Assembly: GCF_038002965.1 (NCBI RefSeq)
Contig: NZ_JBBOOE010000001.1
Location: forward strand, 2,461,001 to 2,525,000
Length of the DNA stretch: 64,000 bases
Reading direction: 5' to 3'
From: Robertmurraya sp. FSL R5-0851
Lineage (GTDB): Bacteria > Bacillota > Bacilli > Bacillales > Cytobacillaceae
The position numbers were made by a program, and so were the translations under genes. Positions 35,217 to 45,089 of the stretch are shown piece after piece. A model generated the notes under the pieces. It ran no database searches, was not told the origin of the DNA, and saw nothing but the letters and a program-made list of their open reading frames with translations. The stretch's first letter is position 1. Each line of letters opens with the position of its first letter.

Positions 35217-35316
35217 TTCGATCAGATCTACTTAATTACTTTTTCATACACACCACTACATATTACCTATAAATTAGGAAAATATATTGGTAAAGACTGT
35301 AGTAGGTGGTAGAATC

Positions 35317-35790
35317 ATGAACCCAAATTTTGACATTGTAAAAGGAATATGGTATCCGATCACATTAAGTATTGTACTTATCCTCATTTTTCTTTTCATG
35401 CCAAAAAAATTAAATAAAACTGAAATATATACCACATTTGGCGTGATAGGCTATGTGGTTTGGATGGTTAATATAACAATAGCGGCACCGTTTGATATTT
35501 TTGACATCGGTACGAAACGAGATGGATTACCCGAGCTGTTATTATATGGGTTAATTCCTTCTCTTATTGCCATCATTTTTCTAAATCTTTTCGAAGCTAC
35601 CAAACGTAAAAAAGCGTTAATCATCTTTTTTATCATTCTGTCAACTGTCCTGGAGTGGATCGCTCACAAAACGGGAATTATGACATCTGATATATGGAAG
35701 TTTTACTATTCTATTCCTGTATTTGTATTCGTTTTCTTCGTAGGATTACCTTGGCATTTAAAGTTTATTAGAACAAATCATCTGAAGTAA
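35317..35790 (+). CDS. Hypothetical membrane protein (157 aa)
   Basis: A 157-residue protein with five hydrophobic helices (about 10-28, 38-58, 75-95, 98-116 and 128-148). The C-terminus, IWKFYYSIPVFVFVFFVGLP, recalls small Bacillus membrane proteins near CBO0543, but I do not assign a family. The ATG at 35317 follows AGGTGG. It is monocistronic with a terminator. Confidence 0.7.
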   Translation: MNPNFDIVKGIWYPITLSIVLILIFLFMPKKLNKTEIYTTFGVIGYVVWMVNITIAAPFDIFDIGTKRDGLPELLLYGLIPSLIAIIFLNLFEATKRKKALIIFFIILSTVLEWIAHKTGIMTSDIWKFYYSIPVFVFVFFVGLPWHLKFIRTNHLK

Positions 35791-35809
35791 GAGATCTATG
35801 AAATCAAAA

Positions 35810-35850
35810 AAGAGGATCTTTGCCCTCAATGAGCAAAGTCCTCTTTTCTT
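35810..35850. terminator. Bidirectional terminator
   Basis: AAGAGGATCTTTGC pairs with GCAAAGTCCTCTT and ends TTTCTT. Confidence 0.88.
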
Positions 35851-35861
35851 AACCCTGGGCC

Positions 35862-36239
35862 CTATTCTTTCTCCATTACCGCAAAATAATTTCCTTCATC
35901 ATCTGCAAAGTTAAAGACTTTTCCAAAAGGCATATTGACTAATTCTCCAACTGTAACGTTTTTATTCGATAAATCGTTATAAAAATCTTCAAGATTTTCG
36001 GTAAAAAACATTAAAGAAGGTGTACCCAAATTCAATTCAGGCGACATTTTCGCTACAAATTCCTTGTTATGTAAAATGATACTTGTCTCTGCGTCCTTTG
36101 GAGCCACCTCAATCCATCTAAAACCTTGACCGTTATCTTCTTCAGAAACGACCTGAAACCCTACTTTTTCTGTCCAAAAAGCTTTTGCCTCATCTTGGTT
36201 AGTAACATACAACATGATTTGACCAACTTTGTTAATCAT
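35862..36239 (-). CDS. VOC family (glyoxalase-like) protein
   Basis: A 125-residue single-module vicinal oxygen chelate protein. It starts INKVGQIMLYVTNQDEAKAFWTEKVGF, has RWIEVAPKDAETSIILH in the middle and ends FNFADDEGNYFAVME. Such proteins bind metals or resistance compounds; this one keeps the terminal Glu metal ligand position. AGGGG precedes the ATG. No partner gene. Confidence 0.82.
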   Translation of the reverse strand: MINKVGQIMLYVTNQDEAKAFWTEKVGFQVVSEEDNGQGFRWIEVAPKDAETSIILHNKEFVAKMSPELNLGTPSLMFFTENLEDFYNDLSNKNVTVGELVNMPFGKVFNFADDEGNYFAVMEKE

Positions 36240-36348
36240 TCATTTCTACCCCTTTTAGATGGAATTAGGACTTTCACTACCTATATAATTATAACGCTTC
36301 CACTAAAAAAATTAATACTTTTGTCGAGAAAAAAAGATTTTCATACGG

Positions 36349-37167
36349 TCATTTATAGGACCACACATTAATACGATTATTATCCGGATCATAAAAATGA
36401 AAACCACCCCAACCATTTATTGGGTCACCAGCCATATCAGAAGGTTCCAATCCATTTTTTATCAGCCTATGATATTCATCGAAAACAAACTCAGGCCGAA
36501 TGTCGTAATAGGTTCTTGCTCGATTATCATTGGGTTTTGTAACAGTGTCCTGACTTTTCAAAAGCCAAATATGATCCCAAAAACATTCGTTTAATACGTT
36601 TCTATCATAGGCATCCTCTGTCTTGAGGTGAGCAAAACCTCTCCCCTCATCTATTTCCTCAATCACAAACCCAAGATGCTCTTTATACCAGGAGGCTGAA
36701 AATTTGGGATCCTTCACATGAATAATGACATTCACCGTACCAAAACCAAGCACTCCTGATGGAGGATACTCCCTTTCGTCCTCTCCTTTGTTTTCCTCTA
36801 CTAACGTTAATCTTGTGTTGTCAAATGCTACAATATCACAATATCTTTGTCCGCTCGGAAGCTGCTTTATAGCCGAAGCCTCTATCTTTCTATCGTTTAA
36901 ATAAGAAAGGGTTTGCTCCAGATGATATGTGGCAAATCCGAGCCTCACGTTTCCTTCTGTTTCTGGAGACTGTAAGTGATCATGATCCCGCTCAAACGAC
37001 TTGATTGTTACCATTCCAGCTCTAGGCATCTTCATAAACCCTTTTCTTCCAACCAAACTAGTGATTTGATCCACACACTCCCAGCCAAATACGTCCTGAT
37101 ACCATTGAATAGCATCCTCAAATTGATCAGGATGCACCATAATAAACCCTCCATCCCATCGATACAT
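36349..37167 (-). CDS. Two-module VOC protein
   Basis: A 272-residue protein made of two glyoxalase-type modules: the first about 1-125 (FEDAIQWYQDVFGWECVD), the second about 140-272 (VNVIIHVKDPKFSASWYKEHLGFVIEEID, FYDPDNNRINVWSYK). A pair of modules forms one active site in dioxygenases and glyoxalases, but the ligands here are irregular, so the reaction is unknown. AAGGGAG lies 8 bases before the ATG. Confidence 0.75.
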   Translation of the reverse strand: MYRWDGGFIMVHPDQFEDAIQWYQDVFGWECVDQITSLVGRKGFMKMPRAGMVTIKSFERDHDHLQSPETEGNVRLGFATYHLEQTLSYLNDRKIEASAIKQLPSGQRYCDIVAFDNTRLTLVEENKGEDEREYPPSGVLGFGTVNVIIHVKDPKFSASWYKEHLGFVIEEIDEGRGFAHLKTEDAYDRNVLNECFWDHIWLLKSQDTVTKPNDNRARTYYDIRPEFVFDEYHRLIKNGLEPSDMAGDPINGWGGFHFYDPDNNRINVWSYK

Positions 37168-37393
37168 CTAACCACTCCCTTTATTTGGTTTACATATTTA
37201 GGATAAAGGTTCAACCTAGTTGAATGTCAATCATTCTTTTACTTTTTATCGAAAATTTTAGGTATCAAGTGACTTTTTTACAAAAAATAAACATTTTATT
37301 AAAATTGCTATCAAATATTCCCTTTTCTTTTAAAAATATGTAATAATAACATTTATACGACCTAGAGAAATTATAGCCATAGGAGTCATTGAT

Positions 37394-37594
37394 ATGCCGC
37401 CGATTATTTTTGAAAATGATGAAGTATACTTATATATTAAAATTGAACTTATTCGTGGCGAATTGATTTACACTGGGATGCAAGAAGGGTTTGGCAGCCA
37501 AAATACCATCCGTATCAGTCAAAGACTAGACAGTTATCTCACCATCTATCAACGTTTATTTTCCAAAAATCGCCGTACCTTTCTCTACAAATAA
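37394..37594 (+). CDS. Spo0E-like aspartyl-phosphate phosphatase
   Basis: A 66-residue protein with the Spo0E family pattern: IELIRGELIYTGMQEGFGS, NTIRISQRLDSYLTIYQ. The SQxLD core motif that inserts into the Spo0A~P active site is intact. Spo0E-type phosphatases dephosphorylate Spo0A~P and delay sporulation. TAGGAG lies before the ATG. It is alone between terminator-bounded genes. Confidence 0.82.
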   Translation: MPPIIFENDEVYLYIKIELIRGELIYTGMQEGFGSQNTIRISQRLDSYLTIYQRLFSKNRRTFLYK

Positions 37595-37620
37595 CTGAAT
37601 AATTGAAACATTGAACCCAA

Positions 37621-37653
37621 AAATGACTGGCCATAAGTGGCCAGTCATTTTAT
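37621..37653. terminator. Bidirectional terminator
   Basis: AAATGACTGGCC and GGCCAGTCATTT form a 12-bp perfect stem with T ends. Confidence 0.92.
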
Positions 37654-37665
37654 ATGAACATTCAT

Positions 37666-39372
37666 TTAGACCTTAAACTTTCCAATTAAAACTTTTAAAT
37701 CGTCTGCCAGATTAGATAATGCCGATGCAGATGTGGCGATTTCCTCCATAGATGCAAGTTGTTCCTCTGCTGAAGCTGCTACGTTCTGCGAATGCATGGA
37801 TGTTTGTTCAGAAATATTGATAATTCCCGATACAGTAGCGGAAACTTCTTGAGTGCTTGCTGATATTTCTTCTGACGTTGCTGCCATATTATTAATTTGC
37901 TCTGTTAAATTACTCATAAATTCAAGGATTTCTTTAAAAGTCTCCTTAGTTTGGTTAACAATCGCTAACCCTTCTTTTACGTCGACAGAAACTTGTTCAA
38001 TAGATTGGGAAGATTGGGTCATGTCCTCTTGGATAGTTTTGATTAATGTCGAAATCTGTGAAGAAGATTGCTGTGATTGTTCAGCAAGCTTTCGAACTTC
38101 ATCCGCAACAACCGCGAATCCTTTTCCATGCTCCCCTGCCCTTGCCGCTTCAATAGCAGCGTTTAAAGCTAATAAGTTTGTTTGATTTGCAATTGCTGTA
38201 ATGACATTTGTGATTTTCTCAATTTCCTGTGAACGATGTTCAAGCGTTTTTATTACTTCACCACTTGCGAAAACCGATTGATTAATTTCATTGATTTGAT
38301 TCACCGTTTTATCAACAAACAATCCGCCCTCTTTAGCCTTTTCAGTGGCTTGTCCACTTACTTCTGAAACGATCGATGCATTATCTGCAATAGTCTGTAT
38401 GCCCTTCGTGACTTCTTCTAATGCTATTGCACTCTCCTGTACACTTGATGTGGATTGTTCTGCACCATCTGCTACCTGTTGAATGGAGTCTGTAATCGTC
38501 TCTGTTGCTTTACTTGTCTGTTCTGAGCTTGCTGTTAATTCTTCCGATGAAGAAGCAAGAAGTTCAGAAGTGGAAATAACCTCATTCATCATGTCTTTAA
38601 GACTCTCTGACATTTTGTTATAGCTATCAGATAAAGTACCTAACTCATCACCTGAGTGATCTTCAACTTCCGCAGTGAAATTACCATTTCCAGCCATATC
38701 AAGTGCCTTTGTAAGATTCGAAAGTCTCTTTTTCATTTTCCATGTGAACCAATACACAGCCCCAGAGGCTAGACCGATCATTATCACCAATACAACAACG
38801 AATTTGAGTATGAAAGAAGATAAAATATTGTTAATTATCTCTTCTGAAGCACCTACATACATAATTCCGATTACTTCTCCAGAAGCATTTTCTAACGGCA
38901 TATAAGCGGTTTGGTACATATTCCCTGCTACATTTGCTTCCCCATAAAAAGACTCTCCCTTTGTAATGACAGTATCAACTACTTCCGCTGAAGCCTGTGT
39001 ACCAATTGCACGCTCTCCATCTATCAATACATTGGTTGTCACACGTGTATCTTCAAGAAAAATCGTAACGGTGTCTCCCGTCTCTTCTCCAATTGTATCT
39101 ACGATTTCATTATTATCATTGATCTGGGTTGTTCCCTTATAAAGCGTATTATCTTTGACTTCCCATTCTCCAGGGTATTTGTTGTCAATATATCTATAAG
39201 CGAGTCCTAAATCCCCTTTTGCTTTCTCAGTAGCAAACTCTTTAATCCCCCTCGTAATCTCTCCGTTCACTACAAATCCAATAACTAAGGATAAAATAGT
39301 GATCATTGATATAACAATTAAATTGATCTTTGTTCCTAGCTTGAGATTTATTCTTATGATGTTTTTCCCCAT
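37666..39372 (-). CDS. Methyl-accepting chemotaxis protein (single-Cache type)
   Basis: A 568-residue chemoreceptor. One membrane helix (about 15-37), a 150-residue external sensor of the single-Cache type ([36 protein letters not shown]), a second helix (about 190-212), a HAMP linker ([20 protein letters not shown]) and the signalling hairpin follow. The tip is [43 protein letters not shown] (read in pieces), the CheA/CheW contact. It ends IGKFKV. It has no CheR-binding pentapeptide. Confidence 0.93.
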   Translation of the reverse strand: MGKNIIRINLKLGTKINLIVISMITILSLVIGFVVNGEITRGIKEFATEKAKGDLGLAYRYIDNKYPGEWEVKDNTLYKGTTQINDNNEIVDTIGEETGDTVTIFLEDTRVTTNVLIDGERAIGTQASAEVVDTVITKGESFYGEANVAGNMYQTAYMPLENASGEVIGIMYVGASEEIINNILSSFILKFVVVLVIMIGLASGAVYWFTWKMKKRLSNLTKALDMAGNGNFTAEVEDHSGDELGTLSDSYNKMSESLKDMMNEVISTSELLASSSEELTASSEQTSKATETITDSIQQVADGAEQSTSSVQESAIALEEVTKGIQTIADNASIVSEVSGQATEKAKEGGLFVDKTVNQINEINQSVFASGEVIKTLEHRSQEIEKITNVITAIANQTNLLALNAAIEAARAGEHGKGFAVVADEVRKLAEQSQQSSSQISTLIKTIQEDMTQSSQSIEQVSVDVKEGLAIVNQTKETFKEILEFMSNLTEQINNMAATSEEISASTQEVSATVSGIINISEQTSMHSQNVAASAEEQLASMEEIATSASALSNLADDLKVLIGKFKV

Positions 39373-39601
39373 TGTTACTCTCTCCTGTCGTCTAATACAT
39401 ATATAACATCTACTATCAGTACTATCGGAATATACGAAACAATGTTTACTATTTTGTTCAAATTTTAGACATCATTACATAATAAAAAGGAGGTTAAATT
39501 TCATTAACGCTCCTTAAGATGATCTTCTAATTTTGTTATCTGTATCAAATATGGATTTTCTTTCTACATTGCACCCATGATTATTTGCTAAATACATGAA
39601 T

Positions 39602-40246
39602 TTACTCTTTTATCTTCAACCCTAATAACCTCGCAAACCCAATTGCTTGATTCGAAGATACCTCGCAGCCCACCAAACTTTCGGTCGACACATTGATCTG
39701 TTCAAACGTACAAGTACTAATATCAACCCCTTTAAGGATGGTATTGGTAAAATCTACATCATTCAGATCGCATCGGTTAAGAGCTACCTTAGTAAATTTA
39801 GAGTTGAAAAAGTTAGCACTTTTTAACGTTGATTGCTCGTAATTCACTTGTTTTAGACGAGTATCAGCAAAGTTACTTAAGTTCAAATCACAGTTTTCAA
39901 AAAGAACATTCCCTAAGATCGCATCAGACAAATCTAACCCTAACAATTTGCAATCTTTAAACTCCACTCGATGCAGATTTCCTCCACAAAAACGTACATT
40001 TGATAAATTACAATTCTCGAATAACACATCGGTTACATCTATATTGACAAAGGAACTGCTTATAAATGTGACGTTTCTAAAAATAACTTTTGATAGAATT
40101 AGCCTTTCGATTTCCTCATTCTCTACTTGGGAATTTACCACCGAACAGTTGACTAACTCTGCTTCTTCTTCATAAAAAACATCATGAAAATTAGCATGTG
40201 GCAAGTCGGTTGAGACTTTTGGACCATCTATTTTTATTTTTGACAT
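39602..40246 (-). CDS. Pentapeptide-repeat protein
   Basis: A 214-residue protein built almost wholly of pentapeptide repeats, A(D/N)LXX-like: VLFENCNLSNVRF, VEFKDCKLLGLDL, LFENCDLNLSNF, NFFNSKF, DVDFTNTILKGVDI. It will fold into a right-handed four-sided beta helix. Some family members (Qnr, MfpA) mimic DNA and protect gyrase; others have no known role. Length and a break in the middle are similar to Qnr, but I would not assign that function. GAGGTG precedes the ATG. Confidence 0.8.
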   Translation of the reverse strand: MSKIKIDGPKVSTDLPHANFHDVFYEEEAELVNCSVVNSQVENEEIERLILSKVIFRNVTFISSSFVNIDVTDVLFENCNLSNVRFCGGNLHRVEFKDCKLLGLDLSDAILGNVLFENCDLNLSNFADTRLKQVNYEQSTLKSANFFNSKFTKVALNRCDLNDVDFTNTILKGVDISTCTFEQINVSTESLVGCEVSSNQAIGFARLLGLKIKE

Positions 40247-40374
40247 ACTACACCTCTAAATCTTTCAATTACCATTCATTCCCTAACCATACTAAAAAAT
40301 CAAATCTTATTTAAGTCTTTATTTTTTAATTACCTGTAATTTTAGTGGAGGATTACCGTTTAAATAGCAAGGTT

Positions 40375-40391
40375 AGTGCAAATTTTGCACT
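40375..40391. promoter_or_regulatory. 17-bp palindrome in spacer
   Basis: AGTGCAAA t TTTGCACT lies between the pentapeptide gene and the thioesterase gene, 25 bases past the stop of the latter. Role unknown. Confidence 0.3.
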
Positions 40392-40415
40392 TCAAACAAC
40401 TAGACAAAATAATTA

Positions 40416-40937
40416 TCAACCCCAAGGTACGTTCACATTGATTTTTTCCCCTAAGGTTTTACTATGTTCTCTTCGTTTCTTTCGATTGTCCGCCCTCATT
40501 GGTGCACTTTCATTCATCATGATTTCTTCTTCACTTACAGGTTTTACATAAGGCACAGTCAGTGCTTTCCCCTCTTTAGATAGGGCCACAAACGTTAGAA
40601 AGGAGGTTGCCGCTAATTGCCTTTCCCCCGTCATCAGATTCTCTGAAATCACTTTAACGAACACTTCCATAGAAGATTTCCCGACCCAAGTGACATAAGA
40701 TTCCAAGCAAACTGAATGATCCTTTTGGATGGGAAATAGAAAATCAACCGAATCCGTTGATGCCGTTACAATCTCACATCGTGCATGTCTTGAGGCAGAA
40801 ATCGATGCGACATCGTCGATCATGCTCATCAATTTCCCACCAAATAATGTCCCATGGTTATTGGTATCTAGTGGAAACACCCTGCTTGTCTTAATCACTC
40901 TGGACTGTGAACATGTTTTTGTTATTCTATCTGTCAT
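40416..40937 (-). CDS. Acyl-CoA thioesterase (YkhA-like hotdog)
   Basis: A 173-residue single-hotdog thioesterase that hydrolyses acyl-CoA to free acid and CoA. Motifs: VFPLDTNNHGTLFGGKLMSMID with the catalytic Asn/Asp region, ASRHARCEIVTASTDSVDFLFPI and ESYVTWVGKSSMEVFVKV. It resembles B. subtilis YkhA and E. coli YciA. The C-terminal ~35 residues are a basic extension (RKKRREHSKT). GAGGAAG precedes the ATG. Confidence 0.88.
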   Translation of the reverse strand: MTDRITKTCSQSRVIKTSRVFPLDTNNHGTLFGGKLMSMIDDVASISASRHARCEIVTASTDSVDFLFPIQKDHSVCLESYVTWVGKSSMEVFVKVISENLMTGERQLAATSFLTFVALSKEGKALTVPYVKPVSEEEIMMNESAPMRADNRKKRREHSKTLGEKINVNVPWG

Positions 40938-41102
40938 CGTTCTTCCTCGCTTCTTCTTTTTGATTATTATACTCTAATTTTTGGCACGTACTATGCACTT
41001 GTTTTATTTAAAAACAATTTTCATGATCTTTACACCACATTAAAACTACCTTCATCTTTCTCAAATATAATTTTAAAAATAGAACATCAAGGAGGAGTAA
41101 CC

Positions 41103-41345
41103 ATGCGTAGTGTGAAGAATTCGGTGATAGGTAATGTGGAAGGAATTTTACGAGATTACGAGGATGGGTACAAATGGGAAGCTTTAGTAAATGAATTATC
41201 CTACAGCGATCTAAAACATCTCGTATCTTTAGCGAAAGAAGCCGAGCATTGCCAAAAAGTACTTTCTGATATTGCAACGATTGTAAGATCATCCACTGAA
41301 AAAGAAACGGTAGAAAAAATAATGATTAAGTTATCGCAATCGTAA
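41103..41345 (+). CDS. Hypothetical helical protein (80 aa)
   Basis: Not recognised. A soluble helical protein (GILRDYEDGYKWEALVNELS, DLKHLVSLAKEAEHC) ending EKIMIKLSQS. AAGGAGGAG precedes the ATG at an ideal distance and a terminator follows, so it is a real, independently transcribed gene. Confidence 0.72.
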   Translation: MRSVKNSVIGNVEGILRDYEDGYKWEALVNELSYSDLKHLVSLAKEAEHCQKVLSDIATIVRSSTEKETVEKIMIKLSQS

Positions 41346-41349
41346 AAAA

Positions 41350-41377
41350 AGCTACCAATGTTTGGTAGCCAATTTTT
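41350..41377 (+). terminator. Intrinsic terminator
   Basis: GCTACCA and TGGTAGC form the stem, followed by CAATTTTT. Confidence 0.82.
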
Positions 41378-41420
41378 ATAAAGAATTATAGTAACCGCAT
41401 ACAAAGGAATTCATTACAAA

Positions 41421-41717
41421 TTAACTGTAACGTGACTTACGAAGTTTAGCATCAAGGACCAGATTACCGAAAGGAATAAACGCAACAGCAAATGCCGATG
41501 TGATCCATACAAAAGACCACCTAATTTTAAAAGTGACATACGCAATCATAAACACATACATGACAAATAGCATACCGTGAATCGAACCAACCAATGTGAC
41601 TACTTCCGGAAACCCTGCGAAGTATTTAAGGGGCATAGCAATAAATATCAAGACGAGCAGAGATACACCCTCTAAGAGGCCCATGAACCGAAATTTTGCG
41701 ATTGGCGAGTTAAGCAT
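41421..41717 (-). CDS. DUF3817-type membrane protein
   Basis: A 98-residue protein with three membrane helices and the DUF3817 pattern: FRFMGLLEGVSLLVLIFIAMPLKY, GSIHGMLFVMYVFM, FIPFGNLVLD. It matches the YdzA family of Bacillus. Function unknown. AGGAGGG precedes the ATG. Confidence 0.85.
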   Translation of the reverse strand: MLNSPIAKFRFMGLLEGVSLLVLIFIAMPLKYFAGFPEVVTLVGSIHGMLFVMYVFMIAYVTFKIRWSFVWITSAFAVAFIPFGNLVLDAKLRKSRYS

Positions 41718-41837
41718 TCTTTTTTCCCTCCTGGCTTCTAATCCATATTGCTTCTCAAATGACTATGATAGCCATTTTTACCATTAATAGATATATAATA
41801 ACATGTTTGTACAATTATCACTGTAAAAAAGTAATTA

Positions 41838-41869
41838 AAAAACCAAAGCCCTGAATCCAAGCTTTGGTT
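41838..41869 (-). terminator. Intrinsic terminator
   Basis: AACCAAAGC and GCTTTGGTT form a 9-bp stem followed by TTTTTT on the minus strand; it ends the GNAT gene. Confidence 0.85.
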
Positions 41870-41885
41870 CACTCTTCCCCTATTT

Positions 41886-42326
41886 CTAGAACCTTTTCAC
41901 ATAACAATCATACTCATTTGATAACTGCATCCCCATCTTTTCGTATAAGGTCTTAGCCTGAACATTATCTGCTGCCGTCTCTAATTGAACAAAATGGGCA
42001 TTTCTCTCTTCACAAAACTGAAAAACTTCCTGTATTAATGCTCTACCGATGCCTTTCATTCTATAGTTTGTATCTACATACAAATCGTTAAGGATGTATC
42101 CTTTTTTCATACCAACAGACGAAAAGGTTGGATAAAGCTGCGTGAATCCAACAGCCGTTTCTCCCTCCATTGCTAGAAAAATGACTGACTCTTGATTTGC
42201 TATTCTTTCTTGAATAAATTGTCTTGCACCTTCAAGATTGCTAGTTTGTTCGTAAAACATCCGGTATGCATTGAATAATGGGGTTATTAGCTCTAGTAAA
42301 GTTATATCGGCCTTCATAATATCCAT
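41886..42326 (-). CDS. GNAT family N-acetyltransferase
   Basis: A 146-residue GNAT enzyme. It has VIFLAMEGETAVGFTQLYPTFSS, the acetyl-CoA loop region LNDLYVDTNYRMKGIGRALIQEV and the closing QAKTLYEKMGMQ. The ATG at 42326 has AAGAGGAAG before it; the frame runs to 42347 without a site. It is divergent from a MocR regulator with a shared inverted repeat, so it may be part of that regulon. Substrate unknown. Confidence 0.83.
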   Translation of the reverse strand: MDIMKADITLLELITPLFNAYRMFYEQTSNLEGARQFIQERIANQESVIFLAMEGETAVGFTQLYPTFSSVGMKKGYILNDLYVDTNYRMKGIGRALIQEVFQFCEERNAHFVQLETAADNVQAKTLYEKMGMQLSNEYDCYVKRF

Positions 42327-42372
42327 CTTCCTCTTCCCTTCTTTCAATAAATCTATTTCTATCTTACAATCA

Positions 42373-42420
42373 ATCTGACATAATAAAAGGAACAGTTTTT
42401 ATCAAATACATATGTCAGAT
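42373..42420. promoter_or_regulatory. Inverted repeat between GNAT and MocR genes
   Basis: ATCTGACATA and TATGTCAGAT are perfect 10-base inverted repeats 28 bases apart. The right half ends 11 bases before the MocR start. Likely the MocR operator. Confidence 0.6.
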
Positions 42421-42431
42421 GGGAGTTCTTA

Positions 42432-43811
42432 ATGAAAGAGTTAGTCTTACAACTAAACGATAAGAGTCCTAAATATAAACAAATTTATGAAAATATTCGC
42501 TCCCTTATTGAAGATGGAGTGATCCCCAATGATACAAAGCTTCCGTCCATTCGTCAGTTAGCTATGATTTTACATGTGAGCAGAAACACCACTCTTATTG
42601 CGTATGAACAATTAATGGCAGAGGGTTATATACGAAGTGAAGAGAAAAAAGGGTACTTTGTCGAAGCGTTCGAGCCTATTGATTTACAGCACTCCATTTC
42701 CATAGAGAATAACCTTCGCGCTAGCGAGGCATCAATAAAAGTGAATTTTCGTGCTGGAACCGTTGATCAACAGGCTTTCCCGTTAAAAGCTTGGCGAAGA
42801 TGTAGTAACGATGTGTTAAAGGAAGACATGATTTATACTTACGGAGAAATGCAGGGTGATCCCCTCCTGAGAAGTCAAATTTCTAGCTACTTACTTCAAT
42901 CAAGAGGAATTCAAACCACACCGGAACAAATCATCATCGGCAGCAGCACGCAACAACTACTGATGCACTTGTCCCTTTTTCTAAAAAAAGATTTTTCTAG
43001 CATTGCCGTAGAAAATCCTGGCTATGACGGAGCTCGGGTAGTCTTTCAACTACATGGGTATCACTTAGATCCCATAGAAGTAGGTGCAAAAGGACTTTCA
43101 CTTGAACAGCTTGAAATGACGGACTCCAAGCTTGTATACATCACTCCGTCCCATCAGTTTCCTACCGGTGTCACCATGCCTGTTCCTGAACGGCAGCAAT
43201 TACTAAAATGGGCGGAAACACAGGATGGATTTATTATAGAAGATGACTACGATAGCGAATTTCGTTACAAACAGCGGCCGATACCGGCCTTATTATCGTT
43301 ACAGGCTGGTGCGCGTGTGATTTACCTTGGTACTTTTTCAAAAGCATTTATCCCTTCGATCCGTTTAAGCTACATGGTATTGCCCTCCATTCTAATCAAA
43401 CCATATGTAGAACAGTTCTCCGGTCTGGAGCAAGGTACCTCGAGCATTCATCAGCGAACGATGGCACGCTTCATGGAACATGGATATTGGGATTCACATA
43501 TTCGGAAAATGCGCACCACTTACAAACGGAAGATGCACAATCTAGTCACCTGCCTGCAGGAAGCATTCGGAGAGGCGATCGAAATCATCGGTTCCCAATC
43601 AGGATTATATATACTAATCAGGATTCGAGGAGCAACAAAAGAGGACAAACTGATTCAACAAGCACTTTCACACGGTGTGAAAGTGTACCCAACATCCATT
43701 TACTATGTAACAAACGAACAGGGAACCATACTTAAGCTTGGTTTTAGTAATCTATCAATCGAACAAATCCAATTAGGTGTACAATTGCTGAAACAAGCTT
43801 GGAGGTTTTAG
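42432..43811 (+). CDS. MocR-type regulator (GntR helix-turn-helix fused to aminotransferase fold)
   Basis: A 459-residue protein. Residues 1-75 are a GntR winged helix (PKYKQIYENIRSLIEDGVI, LPSIRQLAMILHVSRNTTL). Residues 105-459 are a class I aminotransferase-like domain with IIGSSTQQLLMHLSLFL, the PLP-contact IIEDDYDSEFR and the Schiff-base lysine in YLGTFSKAFIPSIRLSYM. MocR proteins use bound PLP to sense amines or amino acids (GabR, PdxR). Downstream genes for an alcohol and an aldehyde dehydrogenase begin 63 bases later, so a gab-like or alcohol-amine pathway may be controlled. No aminotransferase partner is present. Confidence 0.88.
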   Translation: MKELVLQLNDKSPKYKQIYENIRSLIEDGVIPNDTKLPSIRQLAMILHVSRNTTLIAYEQLMAEGYIRSEEKKGYFVEAFEPIDLQHSISIENNLRASEASIKVNFRAGTVDQQAFPLKAWRRCSNDVLKEDMIYTYGEMQGDPLLRSQISSYLLQSRGIQTTPEQIIIGSSTQQLLMHLSLFLKKDFSSIAVENPGYDGARVVFQLHGYHLDPIEVGAKGLSLEQLEMTDSKLVYITPSHQFPTGVTMPVPERQQLLKWAETQDGFIIEDDYDSEFRYKQRPIPALLSLQAGARVIYLGTFSKAFIPSIRLSYMVLPSILIKPYVEQFSGLEQGTSSIHQRTMARFMEHGYWDSHIRKMRTTYKRKMHNLVTCLQEAFGEAIEIIGSQSGLYILIRIRGATKEDKLIQQALSHGVKVYPTSIYYVTNEQGTILKLGFSNLSIEQIQLGVQLLKQAWRF

Positions 43812-43874
43812 GAATTTCTCCAAATATTTCCTCATTTAATAATAGTAGACCTTTTTAGAAATGAGGAAATTGCG

Positions 43875-45074
43875 ATGTACAACCTCTATTGTCGAATGTA
43901 TCAGTTCGCCTATAAAACCGCTGCTCCCTTTTTTGATTGGAGAAAGCCTGAGCTATTAGAAGGAGAAAACAGCCTGATCAAGCTTCCCCCTCTCTTGAAA
44001 CTGAAAGGAATTGGGAGCGTTTTAATTGTGACCGATAAAGGGATTACATCCATTGGTTTGCTTGATCGTTTACTGGCTGGGTTAGAAGGAAAAGAAATTG
44101 ACTATGTTATTTATGACGAAACCGTACCAAATCCAACGATCAATAATATTGAAGAAGCTTTACAATTATATAAAGACTATCAATGCCATGGAATTATCGG
44201 TTTTGGAGGCGGCTCACCCATTGACTGCGCAAAAGGAGTCGCTGCACGAATTGCGCGTCCTAGTAAAACGATACCTGAAATGAAAGGACAGCTAAAGGTA
44301 AGAAAGCCAACTCCTCCACTCATTGCGGTACCAACAACTGCTGGAACAGGGAGTGAAGCGACAGTAGCTGCGGTCATTTCGAACAGTGAAACACTCGAAA
44401 AGTATGCGATTAATGACCATGTATTGATCCCGGATCTAGCCGTTCTGGATCCGATGCTTACCATGAAGCTTCCTCCTCCTATCACCTCGACGACGGGAAT
44501 GGATGCCCTCACCCATGCCGTGGAAGCATACATTGGCAGAAGCAATACAGAAGAAACCCTTCAATGCAGCAAAGAAGCGGTTCAATTAATCTTTGAAAAT
44601 CTTTATGAGGCATTTTCGAATGGATCAAATATCGAGGCTCGAAAAAACATGCAAAAGGCGTCGTATTTGGCTGGGATTGCATTCACTCGTGCGTATGTTG
44701 GCTATGTTCACGCAATCGCCCATACATTAGGTGGATTTTACTCGGTTCCCCATGGCCTAGCGAATGCCATTATTCTCCCTTATGTGCTAGAGTATTATGG
44801 AGAGAGCGTCCATCAACCGTTAGCAGAGCTAGCCGATTTGATTGGCATTACCTCAGCAGACGAAACGGACTCTCTTAAAGCCCAAAAATTTATTGAAGAA
44901 ATTAAAAAACTGAATCGGGACATGAATATCCCAAATACATTCGATTGTCTACAAAATCGGGACCTTCCGATTATGGTTGACCGTGCGTTTCGTGAAGCCA
45001 ATCCTCTATATCCGGTTCCAAAAATATTAGACAAACACGATTTATTTAGTTTATATGAAATGATAAAGGAATAA
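43875..45074 (+). CDS. Iron-containing alcohol dehydrogenase
   Basis: A 399-residue group III alcohol dehydrogenase. NAD-binding region: HGIIGFGGGSPIDCAKGVAA; VPTTAGTGSEATVAAVI; metal-binding DALTHAVEAYIG with Asp/His, and HAIAHTLGGFYSVPHGLANAI with the remaining His ligands. It oxidises or reduces an alcohol/aldehyde pair with NAD(P). It starts ATG with GAGGAAA and is 15 bases upstream of the aldehyde dehydrogenase, an evident operon. Substrate not predictable. Confidence 0.92.
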   Translation: MYNLYCRMYQFAYKTAAPFFDWRKPELLEGENSLIKLPPLLKLKGIGSVLIVTDKGITSIGLLDRLLAGLEGKEIDYVIYDETVPNPTINNIEEALQLYKDYQCHGIIGFGGGSPIDCAKGVAARIARPSKTIPEMKGQLKVRKPTPPLIAVPTTAGTGSEATVAAVISNSETLEKYAINDHVLIPDLAVLDPMLTMKLPPPITSTTGMDALTHAVEAYIGRSNTEETLQCSKEAVQLIFENLYEAFSNGSNIEARKNMQKASYLAGIAFTRAYVGYVHAIAHTLGGFYSVPHGLANAIILPYVLEYYGESVHQPLAELADLIGITSADETDSLKAQKFIEEIKKLNRDMNIPNTFDCLQNRDLPIMVDRAFREANPLYPVPKILDKHDLFSLYEMIKE

Positions 45075-45089
45075 TTAGGAGTTGCACAT